From: Bombyx mori | Lineage: Eukaryota; Arthropoda; Insecta; Lepidoptera; Bombycidae | DNA length: 64,000 nucleotides | Direction of reading: 5' to 3' | Assembly: GCF_030269925.1 (NCBI RefSeq) | Contig: NC_085135.1 | Coordinates: forward strand, 7,812,753-7,876,752 | In this document: one piece after another, positions 53,315 to 63,853 of the stretch | Position numbering within the stretch: the stretch's first letter is position 1 | How the letters are laid out: the number at the start of each line of letters is the position of its first letter | Position numbers and translations under genes: made by a program | The notes under the pieces: model-generated | What the model was told of the DNA's origin: nothing | Seen by the model: only the letters and a program-made list of their open reading frames with translations | The model's database searches: none

Positions 53315-54465
53315 ATTGGCCGGGGCAGGTGGCAGTGGGCGGGGCTGGGGGTCGGGGCCGGTTTGGCGGCGTTGACGCCCCCCTTCTTCTTGGTCCGGCT
53401 CCTGCCAGGCCCCGCCTTCGCAGGCTGGGACGGGGCAGGAGCGGACACCGGTTTAGATGCAGGGGCCGTGGGTGCCGGCGCCCCCGCAGCCGCGGGCTTA
53501 GGTGCAGCCGCAGCGGGAGCTCGCGCGGGTGTAACCTTCTTCTTCCCGCTGTATGTTTTGGCAGCGGGCTGCACACTCCTGCGGGGTGCCGGCACAGGCG
53601 CGCTTCCCTTAGCCTCGTGAGCGAGGGGCGGTCTCGCGCGCTCCACCTTGGAGCTGCGCGCCTCCTGTATGAGGAGCTGCCGCCTCAGCTCCTCGACCTC
53701 AGTGAGGCCTTCTGCTTCGGGCGGAGGAGGGACAGGGGCCGAGCTGCGTTGCCGCTCGATGAGATCGGCAACCATTGTTCGCAGCTCGGCCATGTCGACG
53801 CGGAGCTGTCCGTTCTCCGCCCGAAGTTGGCCATTCTCATCCGCCAGTTGTTCGAGGCGGGCGTGCTGCAGGGCCACTTCTTGCCGCAGTCCCGCCGTCT
53901 CCACGGTTGTGGTGCGGTCCACAACGTCCTGCAGCCTCTCCTCGAGTGTGGCGGCCGCCGATTTCATGGCCGACAATTCCGAGCCCTTGAGGCCTGCAGT
54001 GGATTTAGCCGCAATGGTCGCGACTATTTCACAAGCTCGGAGGGGGTTAGAGGGTCCCACCTCCGTCAGGGATCGCTGTAGGCACTCGATCTCCTCCAGC
54101 TTCCTATGCTTTTTTATCGCCCCACGGCAGGCGGTCCTGGACTGCGCCGAGGAGGCAGCGTCCAGTCCGCAAGACGACGGCTTGTCAAAATCAGAGGCGG
54201 GCGGCGCCGCAGCAGCCGCCGGCCCTTCCGCCAACGCCATGTATTTGGCGCTGGCAGGCTCTCCTTCCGATGAATCGGACGGAGCGGAGGACGCCGGCCG
54301 ACGAGCCGACTTCCGCTTCCGCCGAGTCCGCTGCCGATCGCATTCGGCAAACAGCGCTGGCGTCTCCCGCCCACTAGACGCGTCGCCCCTTGCGGAGCTC
54401 CGCGCCGAGTACAGCGAGATTAAGCTCTCGCAGCGCTCAATTACTACGGTTGGGACTCTGTCCAT
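53290..54465 (-). pseudogene. R1-clade LINE ORF1, N-terminal part (coiled coil, Ala/Pro-rich linker)
   Basis: A real ATG at 54465 (MDRVPTVVIERCESLISLYS). Contains a basic segment RRKRKSARR, a long heptad-like region about residues 190-275 (LRQEVALQHARLEQLADENG, AELRTMVADLIERQRS) expected to be a coiled coil, and an Ala/Pro-rich linker before the frame leaves the zinc-knuckle half. In copy 1 the same region has lost its ATG and gained a stop. Confidence 0.8.
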
Positions 54466-54593
54466 TACGCGACCCGTATTGTCGCCCCCTTCCTCGTGGC
54501 AGTGTTTGCCCCCCCAGAAACGGTGGGGCAGCGTGCGGCCGATCGCTCGGCCGCACGGAGGGATTCTCCCCCCGCGGAGCGGGAGGTACCCTC

Positions 54594-55461
54594 CTGGGGT
54601 AATACTTTTTGAACAGATGCCATTTTCATTTTTCCTTTTTGTTTAACCAGGGGTCGGTGCCCTGGGGTCTGGTTGGTACCCTTGGGACTGGACTCCCTCC
54701 AGCCATTCGTCCCATCGCCGGGCACCAGAGCTTAGGATTGGGGCATTTTTTAAAGAGGTTTACGTCCTCGCGGGCCCGTGCCTCGCGGCAGCGGCCCCCG
54801 TCCCCCACGCGGTGAGGATTACGGGTTGGCCGGCGGCCCGCCGAGTGCAACGGGCAACACGGCAGACCACCGCCCGACGCTCAAACGAGCAACGACGACG
54901 AAGCCACGCCGGTATACCGGTACCCCCCTCTGGAGGGCGTGCCCCTGTAGCCGAAGCCGGGGACATGGCGACCAGCGGCCGGAAGATGCGTAAGCAACGC
55001 CGGCTCACTTCTCCATCGAAAGGCAGGCCAAAAGTGGCCCACCATCTCCCAAGGGTTACGTCCGAAACGGGTCGGACGTGACCCGAAGAAAAACAAAAAG
55101 GGGGAAGAAAGGGGAAAAGAGAGGGAGCCCGAGCGTCTCCAGGAGGAACACCCTTCAGCGAATGAAGGGCGTGGAGAGCCCGCAACTCCCCCTGCTGGTT
55201 TTGGTCCGCGTCATCCGATCTCTTTCGTTGCAAAGCCTAACTAGGCTACCCTACTCCTACACCTAACCTACCTCCCTAACACCTAAGAATCCTTGCAACG
55301 AAAAAGATCGGACGATACCCCTGGGAGTGGGACTGTTCCCAGAGGATCCCGTTATCCGCCACCTACGGACGCGCCCGGTGGAAGTCCAGCAAAACTCCCC
55401 CACAGACGGAGCCCCCGGCCACGCAGAGTGCGCGCCGGGGGGCCCGCCCAGGTCCCTCGGG
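54594..55461 (-). other. 5' UTR of R1-clade LINE copy 2
   Basis: Homologous to 42541-43409. It contains the uninterrupted Gypsy target (GGTACCCTCC around 54587-54596), the same inverted repeat TTCGTTGCAA/TTGCAACGAA (55225-55234 and 55293-55302), and the same long ATG-less frame (55233-54760). Confidence 0.8.
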
Positions 55462-55485
55462 CTGTAAAAAAAAAAAAAAAAAACA

Positions 55486-55961
55486 CCTAGTAAAATTTTA
55501 GTGTAATGCAGTGTCAATTCGATTAAAAGATGTTCAGCGGATTCAGAATATTGAGATGGAGACACACTTACAATTCTGAACTCGATCCCGCTTCGCAAAT
55601 AGATTGCTACGCCTCCACAACCTTTGCCCACTCTGTCATTACGAATTAATACAAAGCCGGGAATTGCGTATTGAACTGATGGAATGGATGGTTTAAGAAA
55701 TGATTCAGAAATCAGTAAAGCGTCAAGAGTATTGCTGCTAATAGATGCCAGAAGATCTGAATAATGACGCGGAATACTTTGAACATTTACATGTGCAATA
55801 TTTAGGTTGTTAGGGAAGGAGGATAGTTCAGCAGAAATCTCATCGTGCAGATGTATTGACATACATGAATCATTGCCATCATCAGCACTCAAAAAACTGC
55901 TTTCAGACGAAGAGCAGGAGAAAAATGTTTCATAACTAAATAAATTATTATTCATAATAAT
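55486..55961 (-). pseudogene. CR1-like LINE ORF2, N-terminal part (endonuclease start)
   Basis: MNNNLFSYETFFSCSSSES (ATG near 55952) leads into LNIAHVNVQSIPRHYSDLLA, LLISESFLKPSIPS, GFVLIRNDRVGKGCGGVAIY and ends at the R1 insertion inside ...TKILLGVF. It is the amino end of the protein whose remainder is 46128-48516; both halves meet in frame across the target duplication, so the endonuclease was uninterrupted before the R1 insertion. Confidence 0.85.
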
Positions 55962-55979
55962 ATGGTAACTTAATAACAA

Positions 55980-57063
55980 TAATAATAATAATAATAATAA
56001 TACTTAAATAACATACACTATTAATATAATATAACAAAATGAAAATAATACAATTAATATAATAGGTAAACTAAAAACAAATAAACATGTATATAATATT
56101 ACACTTAATCAATAAACTAGCAATTAACTCCCGGCTCAACTGATCAATCAATAAACCTGGAAGAGATTTTTTAACATGTATCAATTACACAGATTTAGAC
56201 GTGTAGATAGATACATTAACATCAATGAATTAACTTACATGTTAACAAAAGAATAACTCAGTGTAGACAGTGACTTGCAAATGTGTTCATAAATATATAT
56301 TTTTAGAAAAAGAGCATATTAAAATAAGCAACACTATACTAGATAATATCAGAAATTAATCTATGGATATTTGTTGTAGGCTGAGCGTTTTATACGCCAA
56401 TGCCAAAAATTACAAATATTAAGGTATAGTCTATGGTCACAACTAAAGCGAAGAATCTATGGATAAGTTACTCCTCAGTGCTACCAACCTGCTAAGAAAA
56501 ACATAGCCAACTGGACAAATATCATCAAATATGTGAGTCGTCTATTATCAAAGGCGGCAATCTGTACATTTGGACAAAAAATTTTTATTGATATGTCAAT
56601 ACAGATTTATTTGAATATAATCGTCTCCTTCAAAGAATACGGTTCAAAACCTGCATTAAATAAAGGTTAATAGTTAACCTGTTATTTATCTAAGATGTCG
56701 TTCCGAAGAGTTTTGTGACTGCCAATGGAATACAAAGTCAATAATTCGTTTTTCTGATTTACCAATCATTGTCCAAAAGTCAGATTGCCGCCTTTGATAA
56801 TAGACGACTCATGTAGTAACATGTAAACAAACAATGACAGATTTAGTTAAATTTTGGTTAACTTAAGGATATGTTCGTTTATAACAATAAAATGGCTAAC
56901 AAAACAAATTACGTAGTGAATTAGTGTCAAAATAGAATAAAACATAACAAACAAAATGTCCAAGCACAAGACACAACAGTAAAATACAATAAGCGACTAT
57001 GTACCGTTGGTATAGGAGTAGAAATAATAAAATTGTTATGCCATTTATCTTAAAACATCAATT
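55980..57063 (-). other. Spacer between ORF1 and ORF2 of the CR1-like LINE
   Basis: AT-rich, includes an (AAT)n run at 55978-56003. A pair of inverted segments reading AATCTGTACATTTGGACAAA-like at about 56571 and its complement near 56773-56805 flank about 200 bp (GGCGGCAATCTG / CAGATTGCCGCC), followed outward by TCAAAGGCGGCAATC on both sides, so a foldback or small inserted element may sit here. No ORF. Confidence 0.5.
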
Positions 57064-57857
57064 TCAGCGCCGGCCTTTTCTGGTCATTTTAGTTATCGTC
57101 TTCACATGCGCGTCCGCAGGTTTTGGTGTAGACGGCTTCCCTTGCACTGCTGATTCTACCGTGTCAGTACATATTATTGGGTATTTCTTTATAAGGGCCT
57201 GTAGTTCATTCATAGATTCAATCTTATAACGCGATTTATCAGGTAGAACTAGCACTATTTTACCGTCGGCTGACCAACAGCGTTGAACGCCAAAATGCTT
57301 TCGGGCTGACAAAAATACACCATGCCTTATTTTCGTAAGGAACTCAGAAATAGTGACGCCCGTGCCCTTTAAAGAAGTCTTGTTGTCCCATACTGCCTGA
57401 CGTGACTAATATCAAATTAATTCATAAATCTTACTAACACTGGGCGAGGTTTACCCTGCGAGGCGCCAAGTCTGTGACAAACACTAACACAATCAGTTTT
57501 AAAATCTGTCAATTTCAATTGGTCGTTGGTCAATGCAAGAACGGTGCTATGAAGATTTTCGTTTTGTTTTTCTGGTATTCCATGTATCAACAGAACCTTC
57601 CTCCTCATAGAAGTTTCATGCCGATCCAAGCCTAATGAGATTAATTCTAATTGACTTTTGATGTTTGACAGAGTAGCCATTACAAACGATTTAAACTCGT
57701 TAAAGTCCTTTGAGAGTGCCGTGAAGTCTGGATGCAATGTTTTAGAATCACTCGCCACCTTTTTGAGCTTATCCTCGTAGGCCCCCATTCGAGAGGCAAA
57801 TAATTTTTCGAGTTGTTCTAGGTTACTTGAAAGTTGCGTATCCATTGTGAATATCAA
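57064..57857 (-). pseudogene. CR1-like LINE ORF1: coiled-coil plus FP-like domain, frameshifted
   Basis: 57857-57417 encodes a coiled coil (LSSNLEQLEKLFASRMGAYE, FVMATLSNIKSQLELIS) and the start of a nucleic-acid-binding domain (KVLLIHGIPEKQNENLHSTV, VSVCHRLGASQGKPRPVLVR). A stop and frameshift at 57380-57417 lead to a segment with WDNKTSLKGTGVTISEFL and then 57312-57064 (SARKHFGVQRCWSADGKIVL). The pattern (IRG/IHGIPE, CHRLG, PVLVRF, KH..VQRCWS.DGK) is that of insect LINE ORF1 proteins related to the baculovirus FP-protein domain. Dead in this copy. Confidence 0.65.
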
Positions 57858-58046
57858 TGATGTATCTTGGCAGCAATGCCAGGTAGCCGGAACAGGATAG
57901 ATGATAAAATCAGTGAGCAGGAGTTATTTATGCACTATATACACATTTAAAATGTAAAAATACACAATACTTTAAAAAAAAAATTAAATAAACACAGAGA
58001 GCACACTACGTTTGCGTGTTAACACCGCGACTGTGTCTCTCGAGAC
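57858..58046 (-). other. 5' UTR of the CR1-like LINE
   Basis: About 190 bp upstream of ORF1 to the target duplication. It carries GTCTCTCGAG near the end, which is also the outer LTR text just beyond. Confidence 0.5.
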
Positions 58047-58306
58047 TTGTTGTCTCTCGAGCTTTTTTTTTTTTTTTTATGATTGAAGGATTACTGGTGG
58101 CCCGGAGGCCTTTCCAGTTTCACCAGGACAGGTGGGTGAGCAAAGGCTCAGCCAGGAGAGGTGGTATTTGCTAACAGCTGCCCGAGCGCCTCCGAAGGAG
58201 ACCTAACAACTCAAGAGTAGCTGCTTCGCGAATGAATCTACTACCGGATCGGAATCGCGACCCGCTGAGAAGATCCGGCGAGAAACTCAGCGAGCTGATT
58301 CATGGG

Positions 58307-61172
58307 TTAGGTTGCACGGCGCACTCTTTGTCGAGTTCGACGAGTACGGTTACCGAGGTCTCTAAGCCTGCTCCTAGAGCTGAAGGCGTCTAGTGCAAAG
58401 GTTATTGGATCTGATGGATCCGTAAGGACGTGTCTAGGGCGTCGACGGTGACTGGCTCCTGCATGATCAGGATTCGGGGAGTAGTCAGCGGCAGCTACGA
58501 TAAGGCGATTATCATGACGCATAGCCTTATCGAAGTACCGTTCCGACGCTGACTTCATGTATTTCTGTATAGATTCGAGGCCCAGGTCGTCGTGTAGGTC
58601 AACGTTCCTCACGAACCACGGAGCTCCGACGGCTAACCTGCAAAAGCGGGATTGTAGAGATTGAAGGGTGTCTATGTGTGTGCGGGCCGCGTGAGCGAAC
58701 ACCACACTCGCGTAAGTCATGACGGGCCTTATGCAAGTTTTGTAAAGTGTCACCTTGTTCCGAAGCGACATTTTACTCCGCTTACAGATCATGGGGTAGA
58801 GTCTACCGAGAATAAACGCGGCACGGTCACGGACTGATTTTATATGCGGGCGGAATGTCATCGATGCATCCAGGGTAACGCCCAGGTACTTGACCTTCCT
58901 GGCCCAGGGTATGGATTGACTAAAGAGAGTAATCGGGGGTGTGAGATTCCTCCTCCTAATACGGGAGGAAATCCGTGTGGAGCTTCCCCTCTGAAATAGC
59001 ACCGCAGTACTTTTCGCTGGGTTGATGTCTATGCGCCATTTTCGGAACCACTGTCCTAGGGCTAGGGCTGCGCTCTGAAGCTTCTTCGCGATTAGGGACT
59101 TGTTTCTACTGGAATAGTAAACAGTCGTGTCGTCGGCGAATAAAGCTAAATGGGTCGGCGGCGACCGGGGAATATCGTTAACGAATAAGCTAAATATGAG
59201 GGGTGAAAGGATAGAGCCTTGCGGGACTCCAGCTGTGAAAGGTCGTGGGGAGGAGCGGGTTCCCTCGACTCGATATCGAAAAGAGCGGTTCGACAAGAAG
59301 TCCCGTATGATGAGCACTAGACTATCCGGCACACCCATTTTGAATAGTTTGAAAATCAAACCGTTGTGCCAGACTTTGTCGAACGCTTTTGCGACGTCGA
59401 AGAAGAGAGCTCCCGTGTATAACGGTTTTGGTCGATTGAGCCCCACAAGAATGTGCTCCGTGAGGCGGTGCACCTGTTGAACGCATGAGTGATTTGTACG
59501 GAATCCGAATTGTTCATCGATGAGAATGCCCTTGGATGAGACGAAGTCTCTGAGGCGTTTGTAGAGCAGACGCTCATACAGTTTGCCTAGAGACATGAGG
59601 AGGCTAATCGGGCGGTAGCTCGTCGGATGATTTTTTGGTTTACCGGGTTTATGTATGCCGATAACGTCCGCTTCTTTCCACACCGCGGAAAAGATACAGT
59701 TCGCCATAGCGGCATTGAAAATAGATGCCAACATCACGATGAGTTGGACGGGTAGAAGTTTAATAACGCGGTTGGATATACCGTCGGAACCGGGAGCCTT
59801 GCGAGGACGTAGGTCTTTGATCAAGTCTTTAACTTCCATCGGGGTGACGGGTGGTAACGCATCCGAGGGTGGCAAGGAGACTCTGCGTTCTACCTCACTG
59901 TCTACTAATTCTACATGAACAGGGTCCACGGATTGAGTGCTGGGCGTGCACTGGGTTTGCAATGTATCGGCCAGCAACTCTGCTTTTTCGTCATCATCAA
60001 ACGCCGCGAGTCGGCCTGAGGGGCCTACGAGGGGGGGCATAGTTACTACCGTATCCGATTTGAGAGTACGAGCTAAGCGGTAGTAAGACCTTTGGGAGGG
60101 CGCGAGTCCTTCTAAGAAATCAGACCATCTGGCATCTCGGACTTCGGCGATGCGAGACTTTACGTCGCGTTGTAGGGCACGCATTCGAATACGATTTTCC
60201 GCGGTAGGATACCTGTCGTAGGCGCGTATCGAGGCGTTCTTAGCTCTAAGGAGCTCCCTAATATCATCGGACAATTTGAAGCGGTGAAGGAAGTCCTCCG
60301 CTACAACTTGTTTCGATGATCTATCTAATGTTGAGGTGATGTGTGACGTTAAGATGTCTATGGCTTCAGCGGTATCCTGAGGAGACGGGGTAGGGTCCGG
60401 GTTAAACGGGAGCGATGGTGGATCAGATTCAGCCAGACTGATGCCCAGCGTGTGCCAATCCACCACAGTCCTCGTGACGGGAACGGAGTCGGGAGCGCGA
60501 CCGAGCTTCATAACGACGGGACGGTGGTCTGAATCTAACTCTGAAACTACTTCGATCGAGTGTAAGCTCAGAGTTACGTTTTTTAATAACGCTATGTCGA
60601 GTATATCCGGGCGATGCGCGATATTTAGCGGGTAGTGAGTCGGTGTTAGCGGAGCGACGATATCGAAGGCGAGATCATCGACTAACGCGTCAAGCCGCCT
60701 GCCATTCGGGGTTGTGGTGTGTGAGTTTCACCTGATGTGTTTACAATTTAGGTCGCCCGCCAGAATGACAGAGCTCCCCATGCCGAGCAGCGCCTCGATA
60801 TCACTGCTTAGAACGATCTTATCCGATGGACGCGATAACGATCGGCGCGTGTCCCGTCAGTGAGATTCGGCACACTGATGCTTCGATATTAGCGAGTGCG
60901 GGAGGATCGAGCGGGACGCAATGCAGGGCTCTTCTATAGTAAATGACGGTACCACCACCACGAACAGAGAGCCTGTCGTTCCTGACCATGTTATAGTTCG
61001 CGATTTTAGGGTCGCGGTGCGCGGGCTTAAGTAGGGTCTCCTGCACTAAAAAGATATCAATTTGATGGTCACGCAAAAAGTCAGAAACCTGATCACGTTG
61101 ATTTGCGAGACCGTAAGCGTTAAAAAATCCTATCGTTACGGATAGGGGCTTTATTCTACTTATATACGCCAT
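58307..61172 (-). pseudogene. Jockey-type LINE ORF2: endonuclease-RT with two breaks
   Basis: 61172-60819 carries the endonuclease start (LSVTIGFFNAYGLANQRDQV, DIFLVQETLLKP, RNDRLSVRGGGTVIYYRR). After a frameshift near 60819 the frame runs through VILAGDLNCKHIR, meets TGA at 60728-60730 (where the family has Trp), then is open for 734 codons from 60511: LDSDHRPVVMKLG at its start, RT motifs DVAKAFDKVWHNG, TAGVPQGSILSPLIFSLFVN (near residue 430) and LALFADDTTVYYSS (near 457), to the end at 58307. Catalytic residues are kept; inactive because of the two breaks. Confidence 0.88.
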
Positions 61173-61175
61173 TGA

Positions 61176-62330
61176 TTACCGGCGGAGTGAGGGGAGGACG
61201 TACGTATTTAATGACGCGTATACGTCGGCGTATTCTTGCACAACGGCGATAAAGTGTTGTGCAGTGGAGGCAGCGCGAATGGCGTCGCCCAAAGCGTTAA
61301 CGCGCTCAAAGTTGATCGACTGAAAGAAGTCGATCGCTAAAGCGAGATTTTCGGACGCGGTCGGAGGGCAAGTCGCGGGAGAGGGACGAGTCCCGGGGGC
61401 GGGACGAATCGCGGAGGAGGGAGTTGTAGCCGTGTTCGTGTACGGCAGCGGTTTCGCCCAAGCCGAGACACTGGGCACCGGCGCCGGAACGAACGCTGGC
61501 TTAGCCTGCGACACAGAGGGTGCCGAGGCTTTGATGTCTGGGCCGGAAGCTCGGAGGCGGTTTTGGCGGGCGACGCGGCGATTTATTTTCGGGGCTCGGG
61601 GGCATCCGCGGTAATTTGCGGGGTGACCCTGTGTACGACACAGGACGCAGCTAGGCGGTTCCGTCGTGGTTTTTTGATCGCGAGTGCAGAGGGCCGTGGC
61701 GTGATCTCCTAAACACTTGACGCATCGGGGGCGCGCGTGACAGTTACGGGAAGAATGACCGTATAATTGGCAGTTATGGCACTGGCTAGGTGTGCCTTTC
61801 TTGTGTGGGGCTTCGACGGCGATTCCGGAAAGGATACAGACCGTTCGGATGTTGAATATTTGCTTACCCTCGAGGGTAGGCTGGAGGGCGACGAGAACCA
61901 TGTTATATGGCTCCCTTCCGCGACCTGTGTGCATGCGGTGTACGGAGTTAACCGGTAGGCCTTGTTCGAGAAGGTCGGCCTTGACTAGCTCGGCATCCAA
62001 CTCTTTAGGGATGCCACGTATGACGGCACGGAGTTCGCGCTCCTCCTGGAGCGTATACGTGTGGAAACTTATACGCTCCTTACGGAGGTAAGAAGAGAGG
62101 GCCCTATGGTCGTCGGGTGTTCGAACCTTAATTTGAATGCCGTTCGCGAGGTTACGGGCATTCGTGAAGTTGATATTTTTGGCCTTAAGGGCCAGGGAAA
62201 CTCGATCCCAAACTGCCTTCTCTTGGAGGATTACCGGGGGAGGGGTCTGAGTTTTATTTTGTTATTTCCGTTTTGTTGTGTTTTTTCTTTGTCCTGTAGT
62301 AATCGGTAGGTATACGGGGTTAAAAGCCAT
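61176..62330 (-). pseudogene. Jockey-type LINE ORF1 (Gag-like) with one stop
   Basis: ATG at 62330 (MAFNPVYLPITTGQRKN), TAA at about 62262, then open from there as PPPVILQEKAVWDRVSLALK, VRTPDDHRALSSYLRKERIS, ELRAVIRGIPKELDAELVKA to the zinc region CHNCQLYGHSSRNC, CVKCLGDHATALC and CVLCRTQGHPANYRGC, followed by a Pro/Ala-rich tail and a short helical end; stop at 61176. PPPVILQEK...GIPKEL plus CCHC boxes is the Jockey ORF1 (PRE_C2HC-type) layout. The ORF1 stop is 4 bp before the ORF2 start. Confidence 0.82.
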
Positions 62331-62332
62331 GT

Positions 62333-63853
62333 AGGAGCGTCTGCTCTACAAACGCCTCAGAGACTTCGTCTCATCCAAGGGCATTCTCATCGATGAACAA
62401 TTCGGATTCCGTACAAATCACTCATGCGTTCAACAGGTGCACCGCCTCACGGAGCACATTCTTGTGGGTTTTAATCGACCAAAACCGTTATACACGGGAG
62501 CTCTCTTCTTCGACGTCGCAAAAGCGTTCGACAAAGTCTGGCACAATGGTTTGATTTTCAAACTATTCAACATGGGCGTGCCGGATAGTCTCGTGCTCAT
62601 CATACGGGACTTCTTGTCGAACCGCTCTTTTCGATATCGAGTCGAGGGAACCCGCTCCTCCCCACGATCTCTCACAGCTGGAGTCCCGCAAGGCTCTGTC
62701 CTCTCACCCCTCCTATTTAGCTTATTCGTCAACGATATTCCCCGGTCGCCGCCGACCCATTTAGCTTTATTCGCCGACGACACGACTGTTTACTATTCCA
62801 GTAGAAACAAGTCCCTAATCGCGAAGAAGCTTCAGAGCGCAGCCCTAGCCCTAGGACAGTGGTTCCGAAAATGGCGCATAGACATCAACCCAGCGAAAAG
62901 TACTGCGGTGCTATTTCAGAGGGGAAGCTCCACACGGATTTCCTCCCGGATTAGGAGGAGGAATCTCACACCCCCGATTACTCTCTTTAGACAACCCAAC
63001 CCCTGGGCCAGGAAGGTCAAGTACCTGGGCGTTACCCTGGATGCATCGATGACATTCCGCCCGCATATAAAATCAGTCCGTGACCGTGCCGCGTTTATTC
63101 TCGGTAGATTCTACCCCATGATCTGTAAGCGGAGTAAAATGTCCCTTCGGAACAAGGTGACACTTTACAAAACTTGCATTAGGCCCGTCATGACTTACGC
63201 GAGTGTGGTGTTCGCTCACGCGGCCCGCACACACATAGACACCCTCCAATCTTTACAATCCCGCTTTTGCAGGTTAGCCGTCGGAGCTCCGTGGTTCGTG
63301 AGGAACGTTGACCTACACGACGACCTGGGCCTCGAATCTATCCAGAAATACATGAAGTCAGCGTCGGAACGGTACTTCGATAAGGCTATGCGTCATGATA
63401 ATCGCCTTATCGTTGCCGCCGCTGACTACTCCCCGAATCCTGATCACGCAGGAGCCAGTCACCGTCGACGCCCTAGAGACGTCCTTACGGATCCGTCAGA
63501 TCCAATAACCTTTGCACTAGACGCCTTCAGCTCTAACACTAGGAGCAGGCTTAGGGACCTCGGTAACCGTACTCATCGAACTCGACAAAGAGTTCGCCGT
63601 GCAACCTAACCCATGAATCAGCTCGCTGAGTTTCTCGCCGGATCTTCTCAGCGGGTCGCGATTCCGATCCGGTAGTAAATTCATTCGCGAAGCAGCTACT
63701 CTTGAGCTGTTAGGTCTCCTTCGGAGGCGCTCGGGTAGCTGTTAGCAAATCCCACCTCTCCTGGCTGAGCCTTTGCTCGCCCACGTGTCCTGGTGAAACT
63801 GGAAAGGCCTCCGGGCCACCAGTAATCTTTCAATCATAAAAAAAAAAAAAAAA
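62333..63853 (+). mobile_element. 5'-truncated Jockey-type LINE, plus strand, same family
   Basis: Starts in RT at GAGCGTCTGCTCTAC (equivalent to about 59570 of the minus copy), runs through the same RT, stop and 3' UTR, and ends in an A-run at 63839-63853. Near-identical to the minus copy. The two 5' ends meet at 62330-62335 sharing TGTA. Confidence 0.88.
62335..63609 (+). pseudogene. Jockey-type LINE RT fragment, 5'-truncated, otherwise open
   Basis: From ERLLYKRL onward in the RT it encodes FDVAKAFDKVWHNGL, AGVPQGSVLSPLLFSLFVN and ALFADDTTVYYSS, through to the C-terminus RQRVRRAT and stop at 63609. It has no internal stop. Differences from the minus copy are few (for example FN for LN after ILVG, and an extra NT in FSSNTRSR), showing both are recent products of one family. 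Confidence 0.85.

Larger units (their letters stand above)
48572..55461 (-). mobile_element. R1-clade LINE, copy 2, full length (6.9 kb)
   Basis: Target duplication CTGT(A)nCACCT at 48557-48571 (n=6) and 55462-55488 (n=18). T-run 48573-48590 (poly(A) tail), 3' UTR about 550 bp, ORF2, ORF1 and 5' UTR about 870 bp. It is inserted in the endonuclease domain of the CR1-like LINE, whose frame reads across the empty site. GC-rich, in contrast to its host. Confidence 0.95.
45804..58046 (-). mobile_element. CR1-like LINE, near full length, interrupted by R1 copy 2
   Basis: The 3' end is a TTTA tail (plus strand) at 45804. ORF2 lies at 46128-48516 and 55486-55961 with the R1 insertion between, and ORF1 at 57064-57857. 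TTGTT flanks both ends (45799-45803 and 58047-58051) and the LTR sequence of the outer Gypsy continues across the site. Without the insert it is about 5.35 kb. Sister family to 1-3502. Just outside the right end GTCTCTCGAG occurs twice, so a few extra bases may have been added at the 5' junction. Confidence 0.85.
58064..62332 (-). mobile_element. Jockey-type LINE, minus strand
   Basis: The T-run 58064-58079 is the poly(A) tail, directly after GTCTCTCGAGCT of the outer LTR. ORF2 lies at 58307-61172 and ORF1 at 61176-62330. The 3' UTR is about 230 bp. The unit ends at 62332 against a plus-strand copy of the same family. It is 4.3 kb, near full length for the coding part; its 5' UTR is absent. 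No second copy of the flanking sequence is found in the window. Confidence 0.88.

Noticed and set aside
27207..55461. R1 copies as telomeric SART/TRAS or rDNA R1 insertions
   Set aside because: No TTAGG repeats or 28S rDNA flank them; copy 2 sits in a LINE coding region.
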